A stretch of DNA of 63,308 nucleotides, taken from positions 1 to 63,308 of the forward strand of contig NZ_WTWY01000026.1 in the NCBI RefSeq assembly GCF_009870825.1, given 5' to 3'. The translations under genes and the position numbers were made by a program. Source of the DNA: Paenibacillus sp. USDA918EY (GTDB taxonomy: Bacteria; Bacillota; Bacilli; Paenibacillales; Paenibacillaceae). A model generated the notes under the pieces. It saw nothing but the letters and a program-made list of their open reading frames with translations, did no database searches and was not told the origin of the DNA. Of the stretch, positions 15,336-23,959 are shown piece after piece; positions within the stretch are counted from its first letter, which is position 1, and each line of letters starts with the position of its first letter.

Positions 15336-16223
15336 ATGCATCGAATGGACGACATTGCTTCGCCAAGGCGAACGAAAGAAATTATTCAGCGTCACGGGTT
15401 CTCGTTCAAAAAAAGCCTGGGGCAAAATTTTCTGATTGATCAAAACATTTTGGGCAAAATCGTGGAGGCGGCGGGGCTTGATTCCACGAAAGGGGCTTTG
15501 GAAATCGGCCCGGGCATCGGAGCCCTGACCGAAAAGCTGGCCCAAGAGGCCGGGGCGGTTACCGCCGTCGAAATCGACCAAAGGCTCATTCCGATTCTTC
15601 AGGAGGTATTGGAGCCGTATCCGCATGTGCGCATTCATCATGGCGACGTCCTGAAGACGGATCTTGATGCGCTTTTTGCGGAGGATTTTGCGAATGTGTC
15701 CAAGGTGAGCGTCGTTGCAAACCTGCCCTATTACGTCACGACGCCGATTTTAATGAAGCTGCTGGAAGAGAAGCTGCCGCTGGAGAATATCGTGGTCATG
15801 ATCCAGAAGGAGGTCGCCGAGCGGATGGCGGCTTCACCGGGCACGAAGGACTACGGAAGCCTCAGCATCGCCGTCCAGTATTACAGCGAGCCGGAATTGG
15901 TATGCATCGTGCCGAAGACGGTGTTTATCCCGCAGCCGAACGTGGAGTCTGCCGTCATCCGTCTCAAAGTGCGTGAGCAGCCCCCGGTTGAGGTGGACGA
16001 CGAGAAGTTCTTTTTCCAGGTCGTGCATGCTTCGTTTGCCCAACGCCGGAAAACGATCGCCAACAATCTCAAAACGCGATTTTTCCCCAAAGAGGGCCGT
16101 GAGCAGCTGGAGAGTTTGCTTCATGCTGCCGGCATTGAGCCGTCGCGACGCGGTGAAACCCTCAGCCTGCAGGAATTTGCCACGCTCAGCAATGTGCTGT
16201 TGAAAGGCGGCGTAACAAGCTAA
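15336..16223 (+). CDS. ksgA: 16S rRNA A1518/A1519 dimethyltransferase
   Basis: Dimethylates two adjacent adenines in helix 45 of 16S rRNA, a late 30S quality checkpoint. It is 295 residues with KKSLGQNFLID (26-36), the SAM motif GPGIG (58-62), EIDQRL and the catalytic NLPYY (129-133). A ribosome-binding site GGAAGG lies 6 nt upstream, overlapping the end of rnmV. ATG 15345 is a less likely alternative. Confidence 0.97.
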   Translation: MHRMDDIASPRRTKEIIQRHGFSFKKSLGQNFLIDQNILGKIVEAAGLDSTKGALEIGPGIGALTEKLAQEAGAVTAVEIDQRLIPILQEVLEPYPHVRIHHGDVLKTDLDALFAEDFANVSKVSVVANLPYYVTTPILMKLLEEKLPLENIVVMIQKEVAERMAASPGTKDYGSLSIAVQYYSEPELVCIVPKTVFIPQPNVESAVIRLKVREQPPVEVDDEKFFFQVVHASFAQRRKTIANNLKTRFFPKEGREQLESLLHAAGIEPSRRGETLSLQEFATLSNVLLKGGVTS

Positions 16224-16294
16224 AAGCCTCATTCGCAACCATTGTCATGCCGGCGGGAAGGATGGGTTCCAAGCTTATTTTGGCAAAAGGGAAG

Positions 16295-16323
16295 AACCAA
16301 TAAGGGGATTCGCCCATACCATG
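16295..16323 (+). promoter_or_regulatory. Candidate sigma-K promoter of yabG
   Basis: AACC (16295-16298), then 16 bases, then CATACCATG (16315-16323) resembles the sigma-K pattern (mACm, 15-17, CATAnnnTA; the last base differs). yabG is sigma-K-dependent in B. subtilis. The predicted start site leaves only a short leader. Confidence 0.45.
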
Positions 16324-16342
16324 GGGTAGGGGTGATGTTGTG

Positions 16343-17239
16343 ATGAATATAGGAGACCTGGTCGTCCGCAAATCTTATGGCGGTGATATCGCTTTTCGTG
16401 TGGAAGATCTGCGGAGCAATTTGGCTGTGATCAAGGGGACCGAGTTTCGGCTGTTGGCTGATTCGCCCCTGGATGACCTTGTGAGGGTACCATATGCGCC
16501 GGTTACTGAGAAAACCCAAAAGGCCCATATTCGGGCAAACGAGTCGCTAAGCAGGCTGAAACGCCATCGGGAGGAGCTTACCGAACGAACGCAGGCCAAC
16601 CTCGGCGGAGAGTGGCCGATGATGGAGCAGCCTTCGTATTTTGAAGTTCCGGGTAAAGTTCTCCATCTGGATGGGGATTTAAATTATTTGAAAAAGAGCC
16701 TTAGCCTTTATCAGCAGCTGCGCGTGCCCGTCGAAGGGCATTACGTCAACGAAGCGGGCATGGCGGATGCGCTGTACCGCCTGCTGCCGCGGGTGCGTCC
16801 GGACATCGTCGTCATTACCGGTCATGACGGCGTGCTCAAGCACCGGCCGAATAAGGACCTCTACAACCTGAACAGCTATAAAAATTCCCAAAACTTCGTT
16901 TCGGCCATTCAGGTCGCCCGTCAATACGAACGGCATTACGATACGCTGACAGTCATTGCGGGTGCCTGCCAGTCGCATTTTGAGGCGCTGCTGCAAGCGG
17001 GAGCGAATTTCGCCAGCTCGCCGGGGCGCATACTCATCCATGCGCTGGATCCCGTGTACGTGGCCGCCAAGGCCTCCTTCACGTCGGTAAGAGAAACGAT
17101 CAACATGATGGATGTGCTGCACAACACGATCAGCGGAGCGCAGGGCGTCGGCGGCATCGAAACGCGCGGAAGCTACCGGATCGGCTTGCCACGCCTGAAC
17201 GACCTGTCGCAGCTGAAAGTAACGCCTTCGGTAATGTAA
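16343..17239 (+). CDS. yabG: Sporulation-specific protease YabG
   Basis: Cysteine-type protease made in the mother cell that trims spore coat proteins before and during coat cross-linking. The protein has 298 residues and starts MNIGDLVVRKSYGGDI, the family beginning, with a long middle region containing VVITGHDG and IHALDPVYVAAKAS typical of the family. ATG 16343 follows GGGGTGATG; a GTG one codon upstream is possible. It is monocistronic, bounded by a candidate sigma-K promoter and a strong terminator, and separates ksgA from veg exactly as in B. subtilis. Confidence 0.95.
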   Translation: MNIGDLVVRKSYGGDIAFRVEDLRSNLAVIKGTEFRLLADSPLDDLVRVPYAPVTEKTQKAHIRANESLSRLKRHREELTERTQANLGGEWPMMEQPSYFEVPGKVLHLDGDLNYLKKSLSLYQQLRVPVEGHYVNEAGMADALYRLLPRVRPDIVVITGHDGVLKHRPNKDLYNLNSYKNSQNFVSAIQVARQYERHYDTLTVIAGACQSHFEALLQAGANFASSPGRILIHALDPVYVAAKASFTSVRETINMMDVLHNTISGAQGVGGIETRGSYRIGLPRLNDLSQLKVTPSVM

Positions 17240-17286
17240 AACCAGCCAGTCCCGACGTCCCGCAAAAATTTAAACAACGGCTGATT

Positions 17287-17321
17287 AAACCTTAATCATG
17301 GTTCATTGATTAAGGTTTTTT
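17287..17321 (+). terminator. Terminator after yabG
   Basis: A 12-bp stem AAACCTTAATCA/TGATTAAGGTTT with an 8-nt loop is followed by Ts. Confidence 0.93.
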
Positions 17322-17373
17322 GTCGTTTACGGCGTGTATTCGGAAATCTTACAAAATGCCGCAAAAAAATCAA

Positions 17374-17403
17374 TTGACAAAATAATTTTGATGCTGCTAT
17401 AAT
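17374..17403 (+). promoter_or_regulatory. veg promoter P1 (sigma-A)
   Basis: Consensus TTGACA (17374-17379), an 18-base spacer and consensus TATAAT (17398-17403). Confidence 0.85.
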
Positions 17404-17414
17404 TTAAATTTTAT

Positions 17415-17443
17415 TTGACAAAAATCTCTTCCTGGGTTATAAT
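17415..17443 (+). promoter_or_regulatory. veg promoter P2 (sigma-A)
   Basis: Consensus TTGACA (17415-17420), a 17-base spacer and TATAAT (17438-17443), only 41 bases after P1. The B. subtilis veg promoter is known to be among the strongest vegetative promoters. Confidence 0.9.
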
Positions 17444-17470
17444 GGACAAGGAAAGAGGTGGTCGTCGACA

Positions 17471-17731
17471 ATGGCTAAAAATGCGCTGTTGGAAATCAAA
17501 CGAAATCTCGAAGCTCACGTAGGTCAGAAAATATCGCTGCGTGCAAACGGCGGTCGACGCAAGACGATCGAACGCACGGGCGTGCTCGAGGGAACGTACC
17601 CTTCTGTTTTTATCGTCAAGCTGGACCAAGAACAGCAAACCTTTAAACGCGTTTCATACAGCTATGCAGATATTCTTACTGAATCCGTTGAAGTCACCAT
17701 CTGCGAGGATCAGGCGAACGACGCGGAATAA
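17471..17731 (+). CDS. veg: Veg protein
   Basis: An 86-residue small conserved protein, strongly expressed in growth; in B. subtilis it promotes biofilm formation and affects spore outgrowth. The family core is LRANGGRRKTIERTGVLEGT and PSVFIVKLDQ, with an SH3-like beta pattern. ATG follows AGAGGTGG. It has two tandem consensus promoters and a terminator, so it is a strong monocistron. Confidence 0.96.
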   Translation: MAKNALLEIKRNLEAHVGQKISLRANGGRRKTIERTGVLEGTYPSVFIVKLDQEQQTFKRVSYSYADILTESVEVTICEDQANDAE

Positions 17732-17761
17732 GTTCGATCAAGCGTAACTTTTTTATTTGGG

Positions 17762-17793
17762 AACAGCTTTCCTTCTGGGAGGGCTGTTTTTTG
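17762..17793 (+). terminator. Terminator after veg
   Basis: AACAGC-TTTCC pairs with GGGAG-GCTGTT (with wobble pairs) around TTCT, followed by six Ts. Confidence 0.82.
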
Positions 17794-17810
17794 TTGTCAG
17801 CGAAGTTCCC

Positions 17811-17840
17811 GAATGAGGGCGCATCCCGTGAGCAATAATA
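17811..17840 (+). promoter_or_regulatory. Candidate sigma-G promoter of sspF
   Basis: GAATG (17811-17815), 18 bases, AATAATA (17834-17840). This fits the forespore pattern (GnATR, 17-18, CATnnTA) with one change in the -10. The same arrangement occurs before spoVT. Confidence 0.5.
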
Positions 17841-17932
17841 CATAAGGGAATTCCTTATATCTCTTGAGTGAACGGTCATGCCGCAGGGATTCATGGCGGG
17901 ATGCAACCGAAGATGGACAAGGAGGACTGCCC

Positions 17933-18112
17933 ATGAGCCGCAGACGGCGCAGCGTGATGTCGGAAGAGCTGAAGACGGAGCTTGCCAAGGATTTGGGTTT
18001 TTATGAGACGGTCCAGCAGGAGGGTTGGGGCGGCATCAAAGCCAAGGATGCAGGAAACATGGTGAAACGGGCCATCCAACTCGCCGAACAGGCCGCAGCC
18101 CGCAAATCGTAG
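17933..18112 (+). CDS. sspF: Alpha/beta-type small acid-soluble spore protein SspF
   Basis: A 59-residue DNA-binding spore protein of the SspF subgroup. It starts MSRRRRSVMSEELK and carries the SASP motifs ELAKDLGFYETV and GWGGIKAKDAGNMVKRAI. Such proteins coat forespore DNA against UV and heat. ATG 17933 lies 8 nt after AAGGAGG; an upstream in-frame start at 17864 would add unrelated residues. Flanked by its own candidate sigma-G promoter and terminator. Confidence 0.95.
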   Translation: MSRRRRSVMSEELKTELAKDLGFYETVQQEGWGGIKAKDAGNMVKRAIQLAEQAAARKS

Positions 18113-18127
18113 CTTCACACATGCCGG

Positions 18128-18166
18128 ACGGAGATCTCCATCGCTTACATGGAATCTCCGTTTTTC
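18128..18166 (+). terminator. Terminator after sspF
   Basis: ACGGAGAT pairs with ATCTCCGT, with inner CCAT/ATGG, followed by five Ts. Confidence 0.88.
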
Positions 18167-18261
18167 TATATCCGCAGAAAGGTTCGAAATGACTTGTATG
18201 GTACAGTTTGATATAATGATTTGAAGCTGATACGAGGGAAACTTAAGGGTGGGTGAACGCC

Positions 18262-19116
18262 TTGAAAATTTACGAAAAAGCACCGGCCAAAATCAATTTG
18301 ATGCTGGATGTATTACATAAACGGCCTGACGGCTTCCATGAAGTCGAAATGGTCATGACGATGGTCGATTTGGCGGACAGGCTGGAAATGTCGGCGCTGC
18401 CCCGGAACACGATAATCATCACAAGCCAAGCGGGCTACATACCGCTCGATGAGAAAAACCTGGCTTTTCAGGCCGCGCGGCTGATCAAGGACCGATATGA
18501 TGTTCAAAGCGGCGTTCATATCCACTTGGACAAAAAAATTCCGGTGGCCGCGGGTCTCGCGGGAGGCAGCAGCGATGCGGCCGCGACCTTAAGAGGTTTA
18601 AACCGGCTGTGGAACTTGAATATCCCCGTACATGAGCTGCAGGAGCTTGGAGCCGAACTGGGATCGGACGTTCCTTTTTGCGTGACGGGAGGCACCGCGC
18701 TGGCGACGGGTCGGGGCGAAAAGCTCACCAAGGTGGATAATCCGTTAAGCTGCTGGGTCATTTTGGCCAAACCTCCGATCAACGTTTCAACGGCGGAAGT
18801 GTACGGCAAATTCAGGGTGGCTGACGTGAAGGAACATCCATCCGCGGGAAAAATGGTTGAGGCGCTTCAGGCCGGCGATTTCGGCGCCGTATGCGGCCGT
18901 CTCGGCAACGTGCTTGAGGAAGTGACGTTGAAGCTTCATCCGCAGGTCAGTCAGCTGAAAGAAGCGATGCTGAAGCTTGGAGCCGACGGAGCGCTCATGT
19001 CGGGAAGCGGCCCGACCGTGTTTGGACTCGTCTATAAGGAATCCAAGGTTGCGCGCATTTACAACGGGCTTCGCGGGTTTTGCCGGGAGGTCTATGCGGT
19101 GCGGCTCTTGACCTGA
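18262..19116 (+). CDS. ispE: 4-(Cytidine-5'-diphospho)-2-C-methyl-D-erythritol kinase
   Basis: GHMP kinase of the MEP isoprenoid pathway that phosphorylates CDP-methylerythritol, feeding undecaprenyl phosphate for wall synthesis. It is 284 residues with EKAPAKINLMLDV (catalytic lysine near residue 10), the ATP loop PVAAGLAGGSSDAAA (94-108) and GSDVPF (catalytic aspartate near 136). The chosen start is TTG 18262, about 9 nt after GGTGGGTGA; GTG 18253 would overlap that site. Confidence 0.95.
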   Translation: MKIYEKAPAKINLMLDVLHKRPDGFHEVEMVMTMVDLADRLEMSALPRNTIIITSQAGYIPLDEKNLAFQAARLIKDRYDVQSGVHIHLDKKIPVAAGLAGGSSDAAATLRGLNRLWNLNIPVHELQELGAELGSDVPFCVTGGTALATGRGEKLTKVDNPLSCWVILAKPPINVSTAEVYGKFRVADVKEHPSAGKMVEALQAGDFGAVCGRLGNVLEEVTLKLHPQVSQLKEAMLKLGADGALMSGSGPTVFGLVYKESKVARIYNGLRGFCREVYAVRLLT

Positions 19117-19178
19117 TAGGTCTTGCCGAAACAAACCGTCCATAAGGGTTCGGGCCATGATTTCGGGCCAGGATATCC

Positions 19179-19229
19179 TTGTACAAACACGTACAAAAAT
19201 GCTATATTTATACTGTTTATTCGGATTTT
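19179..19229. promoter_or_regulatory. Possible purR operators: TTGTAC dyad and PurBox-like site
   Basis: TTGTAC-N6-GTACAA (19179-19196) is a perfect dyad. AAAATCCGAATAAA on the minus strand (19216-19229) matches 11 of 13 positions of the Bacillus PurBox (AWWWCCGAACWWT). TATATT and TATACT lie between them. Autoregulation of purR is known in Bacillus, but only one box is visible here. Confidence 0.35.
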
Positions 19230-19322
19230 GCACATGGAGAAACGAAAAAAGGATGGCTTGACCAAACAATGGCGTTTTGGCCCGGCCATCGTTCATGAAT
19301 AAAGTGATAGCGAGGAATTTTC

Positions 19323-20153
19323 GTGAAAAAATTAAAACGAAGCGCGCGTCTGGTCGAGATGACCCAATATCTGCTGTCCAGACCTCATACTTTAATCCCG
19401 CTCACCACGTTTGCCGACCGGTACGGGGCTGCCAAATCCTCGATCAGTGAAGATCTGGTGATCATCAAGGAGGTATTCGAGGACGAAGGCATGGGAGAAC
19501 TGATGACCCTGGCCGGAGCCGCAGGAGGCGTGAAGTTTATTCCGAAGATTCCGAAGGACCAGGCGCTGGTATTTGCGGAGGAGCTGTGCAGCCAGCTGCA
19601 GCAAAAAGACCGGATCCTTCCCGGAGGTTACCTGTACATGTCGGATCTGCTCGGAGAACCGTCTTTAATGAACGAGGCGGGCAAAATATTCGCCACCGCC
19701 TTTGCCGATCAGGAGATCGACGTCGTGATGACGGTAGAGACCAAAGGGATTCCGCTCGCATATGCGACCGGGGCCCAGTTGAATTTGCCGGTCGTCCTGG
19801 TTCGCAGGGACCATCAGGTTACGGAAGGCTCGGCTGTGAGCATCAATTACGTGTCAGGCTCGCATAAGAGCATCCATACCATGTCGCTTTCGCGGCGTGC
19901 CCTGAAGGAAAAGTCCAAAGTTCTGATCGTGGACGATTTCATGAAAGCGGGCGGAACCATCCAAGGCATGGTGGATCTGCTGGCCGAATTTGATGCCGAA
20001 GTCGCAGGCGTGGGCGTATTGGTGGAATCCGGCGAGGTGAACACCGAGGAACGGCTTCTGCATGACTACGTCTCGTTGGCCACCTTGACCAACGTCGATG
20101 CCAAAACGAAAGAAATCGACGTAAAACCGGGCAACTATTTTACCAAAAAATGA
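19323..20153 (+). CDS. purR: Purine operon repressor PurR
   Basis: A 276-residue repressor with an N-terminal winged helix (1-75) and a PRT-like C-terminal domain that senses PRPP through VLIVDDFMKAGGT (200-212). It controls purine synthesis and transport genes. GTG 19323 follows GAGGAA by about 8 nt. The ridA-like yabJ that follows purR in B. subtilis is absent, so spoVG comes next. A dyad and a PurBox-like site lie upstream. Confidence 0.96.
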   Translation: MKKLKRSARLVEMTQYLLSRPHTLIPLTTFADRYGAAKSSISEDLVIIKEVFEDEGMGELMTLAGAAGGVKFIPKIPKDQALVFAEELCSQLQQKDRILPGGYLYMSDLLGEPSLMNEAGKIFATAFADQEIDVVMTVETKGIPLAYATGAQLNLPVVLVRRDHQVTEGSAVSINYVSGSHKSIHTMSLSRRALKEKSKVLIVDDFMKAGGTIQGMVDLLAEFDAEVAGVGVLVESGEVNTEERLLHDYVSLATLTNVDAKTKEIDVKPGNYFTKK

Positions 20154-20278
20154 TCGGACGAGGACCTGACGAAAATTGTCGATTCGAACATTTTGGGAAC
20201 GAATAGTTCCGAAGTCTGTCGACAATCTCATTTCTATAAAAAAATTCCTGAAATTAGGACATTTTGTTGCTCCAAAAA

Positions 20279-20305
20279 AGAGGATTTTGAACTGCTGTGT
20301 GGAAT
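20279..20305 (+). promoter_or_regulatory. sigma-H promoter of spoVG
   Basis: AGAGGATTT (20279-20287), an 11-base spacer and GTGGAAT (20299-20305) match the full sigma-H consensus (RnAGGAwww, 11-12, RnnGAAT). spoVG is the classic sigma-H gene of B. subtilis. Confidence 0.85.
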
Positions 20306-20345
20306 TATACACCAAGTCTCTGATGGAAAAAGGTGGTGAACACAC

Positions 20346-20630
20346 ATGCAAATTACGGATGTCAGACTCCGCCGAGTCAACTCTGAGGGGAGAATGAAGG
20401 CAATCGCGTCCATTACCATTGATAACGAATTTGTGGTTCATGATATTCGGGTCATCGATGGCAACAATGGAATGTTCGTTGCTATGCCGAGCAAGCGCAC
20501 TCCTGACGGGGAATTCCGCGACATCGCCCATCCGATCTCTTCCGGTACACGGGAGAAGATCCAAACGGCCGTGCTGGCGGAATATGAACGCGCTGCCAAT
20601 GAAGAAGAAGTGATTGAGGAAGGCGCTTAA
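20346..20630 (+). CDS. spoVG: RNA-binding regulator SpoVG
   Basis: A 94-residue nucleic-acid-binding protein conserved across Firmicutes, with roles in cortex formation and asymmetric septation and as a global RNA-binding regulator. It begins MQITDVRLRRV and has FRDIAHPISSGTREKIQ. ATG lies 8 nt after AAGGTGGTGA. It has a sigma-H promoter and its own terminator; transcription into glmU must pass that terminator. Confidence 0.97.
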   Translation: MQITDVRLRRVNSEGRMKAIASITIDNEFVVHDIRVIDGNNGMFVAMPSKRTPDGEFRDIAHPISSGTREKIQTAVLAEYERAANEEEVIEEGA

Positions 20631-20651
20631 GGTTCACAATTGGGGTTCAAG

Positions 20652-20688
20652 GAAAAGAGAGCCAGACTTATGGCTCTCTTTTCTTTTT
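20652..20688 (+). terminator. Terminator after spoVG
   Basis: A perfect 13-bp stem, GAAAAGAGAGCCA with TGGCTCTCTTTTC, has a 6-nt loop and a T tract. Confidence 0.92.
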
Positions 20689-20741
20689 GCGGAGAATACG
20701 ATATATTCTTAAATGAGTTTAAGAGTGGGAGGTCAAGATCC

Positions 20742-22133
20742 TTGAAAAGAATGGCGATTGTTCTTGCCGCAGGGCAGGGTAAACGAATGAAATCAAAACT
20801 GTACAAAGTGCTGCACCCCGTCTGTGGAAAACCTATGGTAGGGCATGTGCTTGATACTGTAAAAGAAGTCGACTGCGAGCGCAGCGTCGTTATCGTAGGC
20901 CATGGTGCGGAAGCCGTCCAATCTTATCTGGGTGAGGCCGCTGAATACGTGCTGCAGGAGCAGCAGCTCGGAACGGGCCATGCCGTAAAAATGGCAAAGG
21001 ATCTCCTAGGATCGGAACAAGGCTCAACGATCGTCATTTGCGGAGATACGCCGCTTGTTACTCCGGAAACGCTGAAGGCTCTGACCGAGCTTCACGAAAG
21101 CAACAAGGCGGCTGCAACCGTGTTAACGGCATATACGGAAAATCCTAAAGGGTACGGACGCGTCATCCGCAGCGAGAACGGAAGCGTTCTGCGCATCGTG
21201 GAACAGAAGGATTGCTCGCCGGAGGAAGATGCTGTACGAGAGTTTAATACAGGCACGTATTGTTTCGATAATGCCAAGCTTTTTGCGGCACTTGATAAAG
21301 TAACGAACAATAACGCGCAGCAGGAATACTACTTGACCGACGTGATCGGAATTTTGGTCGGCGCAGGCGAAACGGTTCTTGGATACATGACCGACGATTA
21401 CGCCGAATCGATCGGCGTGAACGACCGTCTGGCTCTTTCCGAAGCCGAACGTTTGATGCGCGAACGCATCAACAAGCGCCATATGCTGAACGGAGTAACG
21501 ATTATCGATCCGACGTCGACCTATATTGGCGCAGATGTCAAGATCGGCTCCGATACCGTGGTTCATCCAGGTACGGTACTCAAAGGACATACCGTTATCG
21601 GCGAAGACTGCGAAATCGGTCCGCAAAGCGACATCAATGATTCGGCCATCGGCGACGGCGCCGTTATTAAGCATTCCGTGCTCGATCAGGCCGAAGTCGG
21701 CAGCCGTACGACCGTCGGTCCTTTTGCATATCTGCGTCCGAAGGCTCAGTTGGGCGAAGACGTCAAGATCGGCGATTTCGTGGAGATTAAAAATGCGAAA
21801 ATCGCCGACGGTTCGAAAGTTTCGCATCTTAGCTACATCGGCGACGCGGTCGTAGGGAAAAACGTCAATGTCGGCTGCGGTGCGATAACGGTCAACTACG
21901 ATGGGTATAATAAATCCATAACGGAAATCGAAGACGATGCTTTTATCGGCAGCAACGTGAATTTAATCGCCCCTGTGAAGGTTGGAAAAGGTGCTTACGT
22001 GGTTGCGGGATCAACCATTACGCATTCGGTCCCTGAAAACGATCTGGCCATCGCCAGAACGCGCCAGGAGAACAAACCTGGATACGCTGAAAAAATCCGT
22101 GCCCGCGCAAAGGCAAAAAAAGACAAGCAGTAG
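20742..22133 (+). CDS. glmU: Bifunctional UDP-GlcNAc pyrophosphorylase / GlcN-1-P acetyltransferase
   Basis: Makes UDP-GlcNAc for peptidoglycan and teichoic acids in two steps. It has 463 residues: an N-terminal nucleotidyltransferase with LAAGQGKRMKSK (8-19), the GTGHA region (77-81) and ICGDTP (99-104), then a C-terminal left-handed beta-helix of hexapeptide repeats (about 250-450). TTG 20742 lies 9 nt after GGGAGG. A longer frame back to 20640 crosses the spoVG terminator and is not the real start. It precedes prs, as in B. subtilis. Confidence 0.97.
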   Translation: MKRMAIVLAAGQGKRMKSKLYKVLHPVCGKPMVGHVLDTVKEVDCERSVVIVGHGAEAVQSYLGEAAEYVLQEQQLGTGHAVKMAKDLLGSEQGSTIVICGDTPLVTPETLKALTELHESNKAAATVLTAYTENPKGYGRVIRSENGSVLRIVEQKDCSPEEDAVREFNTGTYCFDNAKLFAALDKVTNNNAQQEYYLTDVIGILVGAGETVLGYMTDDYAESIGVNDRLALSEAERLMRERINKRHMLNGVTIIDPTSTYIGADVKIGSDTVVHPGTVLKGHTVIGEDCEIGPQSDINDSAIGDGAVIKHSVLDQAEVGSRTTVGPFAYLRPKAQLGEDVKIGDFVEIKNAKIADGSKVSHLSYIGDAVVGKNVNVGCGAITVNYDGYNKSITEIEDDAFIGSNVNLIAPVKVGKGAYVVAGSTITHSVPENDLAIARTRQENKPGYAEKIRARAKAKKDKQ

Positions 22134-22262
22134 CATTCGCGCCAAAAGGATGATTAAATAGTAATAGAGGATTAATTCTATTTTCCCAAACCAGCATCAT
22201 TGTTCAAACGGCAATGGAGACAGGCATGAATTCAATGAACCAGCACGGAGGGTTTTTATTTT

Positions 22263-23216
22263 ATGACTTATTGCGATTCGAAACTCAAAATTTTTACTTG
22301 TAACTCCAATCCGAAGCTCGCGCAGCAAATAGCCGATTATATCGGGATTCCGATGGGCGACTCCCACACGACAAGCTTCAGCGACGGCGAAATCCAGGTG
22401 AAGCTGAACGAGAGCGTCCGCGGTTGCCACGTGTACGTGGTGCAATCGACCTGCGGCCCGGTCAACGACAATTTGATGGAGCTGCTGATCATGGTCGATG
22501 CGCTGAAACGCGCCTCCGCCAAAAGCATCAACGTCGTGATTCCTTACTACGGTTATGCGCGTCAGGACCGGAAAGCGCGTTCCCGCGATCCGATTACGGC
22601 GAAGCTGGTCGCTAACCTCATTGAAAAAGCGGGAGCGCACCGCGTCATCACGATGGATTTGCACGCGATGCAGATTCAGGGATTTTTCGATATCCCGGTG
22701 GATCACCTGCTCGGCGTGCCGATTTTGGCCCAATATTTCCGGTCGAAGCAGATCGAGAATCCCGTTGTCGTATCTCCGGACCACGGCGGCGTCGTGCGTG
22801 CGAGAAAGCTGGCGGATTTCCTGAACGCGCCGCTGGCGATTATCGATAAACGCCGTCCGGAACCGAACGTCAGCGAAGTCATGAACATCATCGGTAACAT
22901 CGAGGGCAAGACTGCGATCCTTATCGACGACATCATCGATACTGCCGGCACCATTGTCCTCGGCGCCAACGCGCTGATGGAAGGCGGGGTCAAGGAAGTA
23001 TACGCATGCTGTACGCACCCGGTATTCTCCGGCCCTGCGATGGAACGCCTTGAAAACTCTCCGCTGAGTGAAGTGATCGTGACGGATACCATTCCGATCA
23101 CGCACCCTGACCCAAGCCAAAAAATCAAAGTGCTTTCGGTAGCTCCGCTTATGGGCGAAGCGATTATCCGGGTTCATGAAGAACTGTCGATCAGCAAGCT
23201 GTTTGAAATCGAATAA
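22263..23216 (+). CDS. prs: Ribose-phosphate pyrophosphokinase
   Basis: Makes PRPP from ribose-5-phosphate and ATP for purines, pyrimidines, NAD, His and Trp. It is 317 residues, with the flexible-loop YYGYARQDRK (95-104), DLHAMQIQGFFD (132-143) and the PRPP site ILIDDIIDTAGT (219-230). ATG follows CGGAGGG. It supplies the ligand sensed by PurR three genes upstream. The general-stress gene ctc (bL25-like) normally between prs and pth is missing; a long hairpin lies in the gap. Confidence 0.97.
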   Translation: MTYCDSKLKIFTCNSNPKLAQQIADYIGIPMGDSHTTSFSDGEIQVKLNESVRGCHVYVVQSTCGPVNDNLMELLIMVDALKRASAKSINVVIPYYGYARQDRKARSRDPITAKLVANLIEKAGAHRVITMDLHAMQIQGFFDIPVDHLLGVPILAQYFRSKQIENPVVVSPDHGGVVRARKLADFLNAPLAIIDKRRPEPNVSEVMNIIGNIEGKTAILIDDIIDTAGTIVLGANALMEGGVKEVYACCTHPVFSGPAMERLENSPLSEVIVTDTIPITHPDPSQKIKVLSVAPLMGEAIIRVHEELSISKLFEIE

Positions 23217-23233
23217 ATGGATGGCGACGAAAG

Positions 23234-23272
23234 AGGGTTATGTTTTCCGCGAGAGAAGGAAAATATAACCCT
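23234..23272 (+). other. Long hairpin between prs and pth
   Basis: AGGGTTATGTTTTCC (23234-23248) pairs with GGAAAATATAACCCT (23258-23272) through 15 bp including one G:U, around a 9-nt loop. There is no T-run, so it is more likely an mRNA-stabilising or processing structure than a standard terminator. Confidence 0.6.
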
Positions 23273-23310
23273 TCTCGCCATATACCCCCGCATGGAGGAA
23301 TGGAAACGAA

Positions 23311-23871
23311 ATGAAATGGATTGTCGGACTGGGGAATCCCGGTTCAAATTATGAAAAAACGCGTCATAACGTCGGTTTCATGATGCTTGACGCTTTGGCG
23401 AAGCGCCATGGAATCAAATTCGGACCAAGCAAGTGCAAGGCTTTGATCGGCGAAGGGTTTATCGGCACCGAAAAAGTCGTGCTGATCAAGCCGATGACGT
23501 ATATGAATTTATCGGGCGAAGCCGTTCGGGCTTATATGGACTATTACAAAGCCAAAGTCGAGGACATGATCGTCGTGTATGACGATTTGGATACGGAGAT
23601 CGGCAAAATCAGGCTGCGGTACCAGGGCAGCGCCGGCGGCCACAACGGCATCAAGTCGATTATCCAGCATACCGGAACGCAAACGTTTAACCGTATTCGC
23701 ATGGGCATATCGCGTCCGGAGCCCGGTTTTGCCGTCGTGGATTACGTGCTTTCCGCTTTTCCGAAAAAAGAAAAGGATCTGCTCGAAAGCATGATAGAAC
23801 GCGCCTGCGATGCGGCGGAATTCAGCCTCGACCATACCTATGAGCAAACAATGGCGAAGTTTAACGGCTAA
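23311..23871 (+). CDS. pth: Peptidyl-tRNA hydrolase
   Basis: Recycles tRNA from drop-off peptidyl-tRNA by hydrolysing the ester bond. The 186-residue protein begins MKWIVGLGNPGSNYEKTRHN, which holds Asn9 and the catalytic His19, and has VYDDLD and GSAGGHNGIKS. ATG lies 12 nt after GGAGGAA. It precedes fin and mfd as in B. subtilis. Confidence 0.97.
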   Translation: MKWIVGLGNPGSNYEKTRHNVGFMMLDALAKRHGIKFGPSKCKALIGEGFIGTEKVVLIKPMTYMNLSGEAVRAYMDYYKAKVEDMIVVYDDLDTEIGKIRLRYQGSAGGHNGIKSIIQHTGTQTFNRIRMGISRPEPGFAVVDYVLSAFPKKEKDLLESMIERACDAAEFSLDHTYEQTMAKFNG

Positions 23872-23959
23872 AGCCCGGGGCATGCTTTCCTAAAACAGGG
23901 CTAAACCGAGCGCAGGGCGGGCATAATGAGGGTATAAATCACCTTCAGGAGGCATATAG

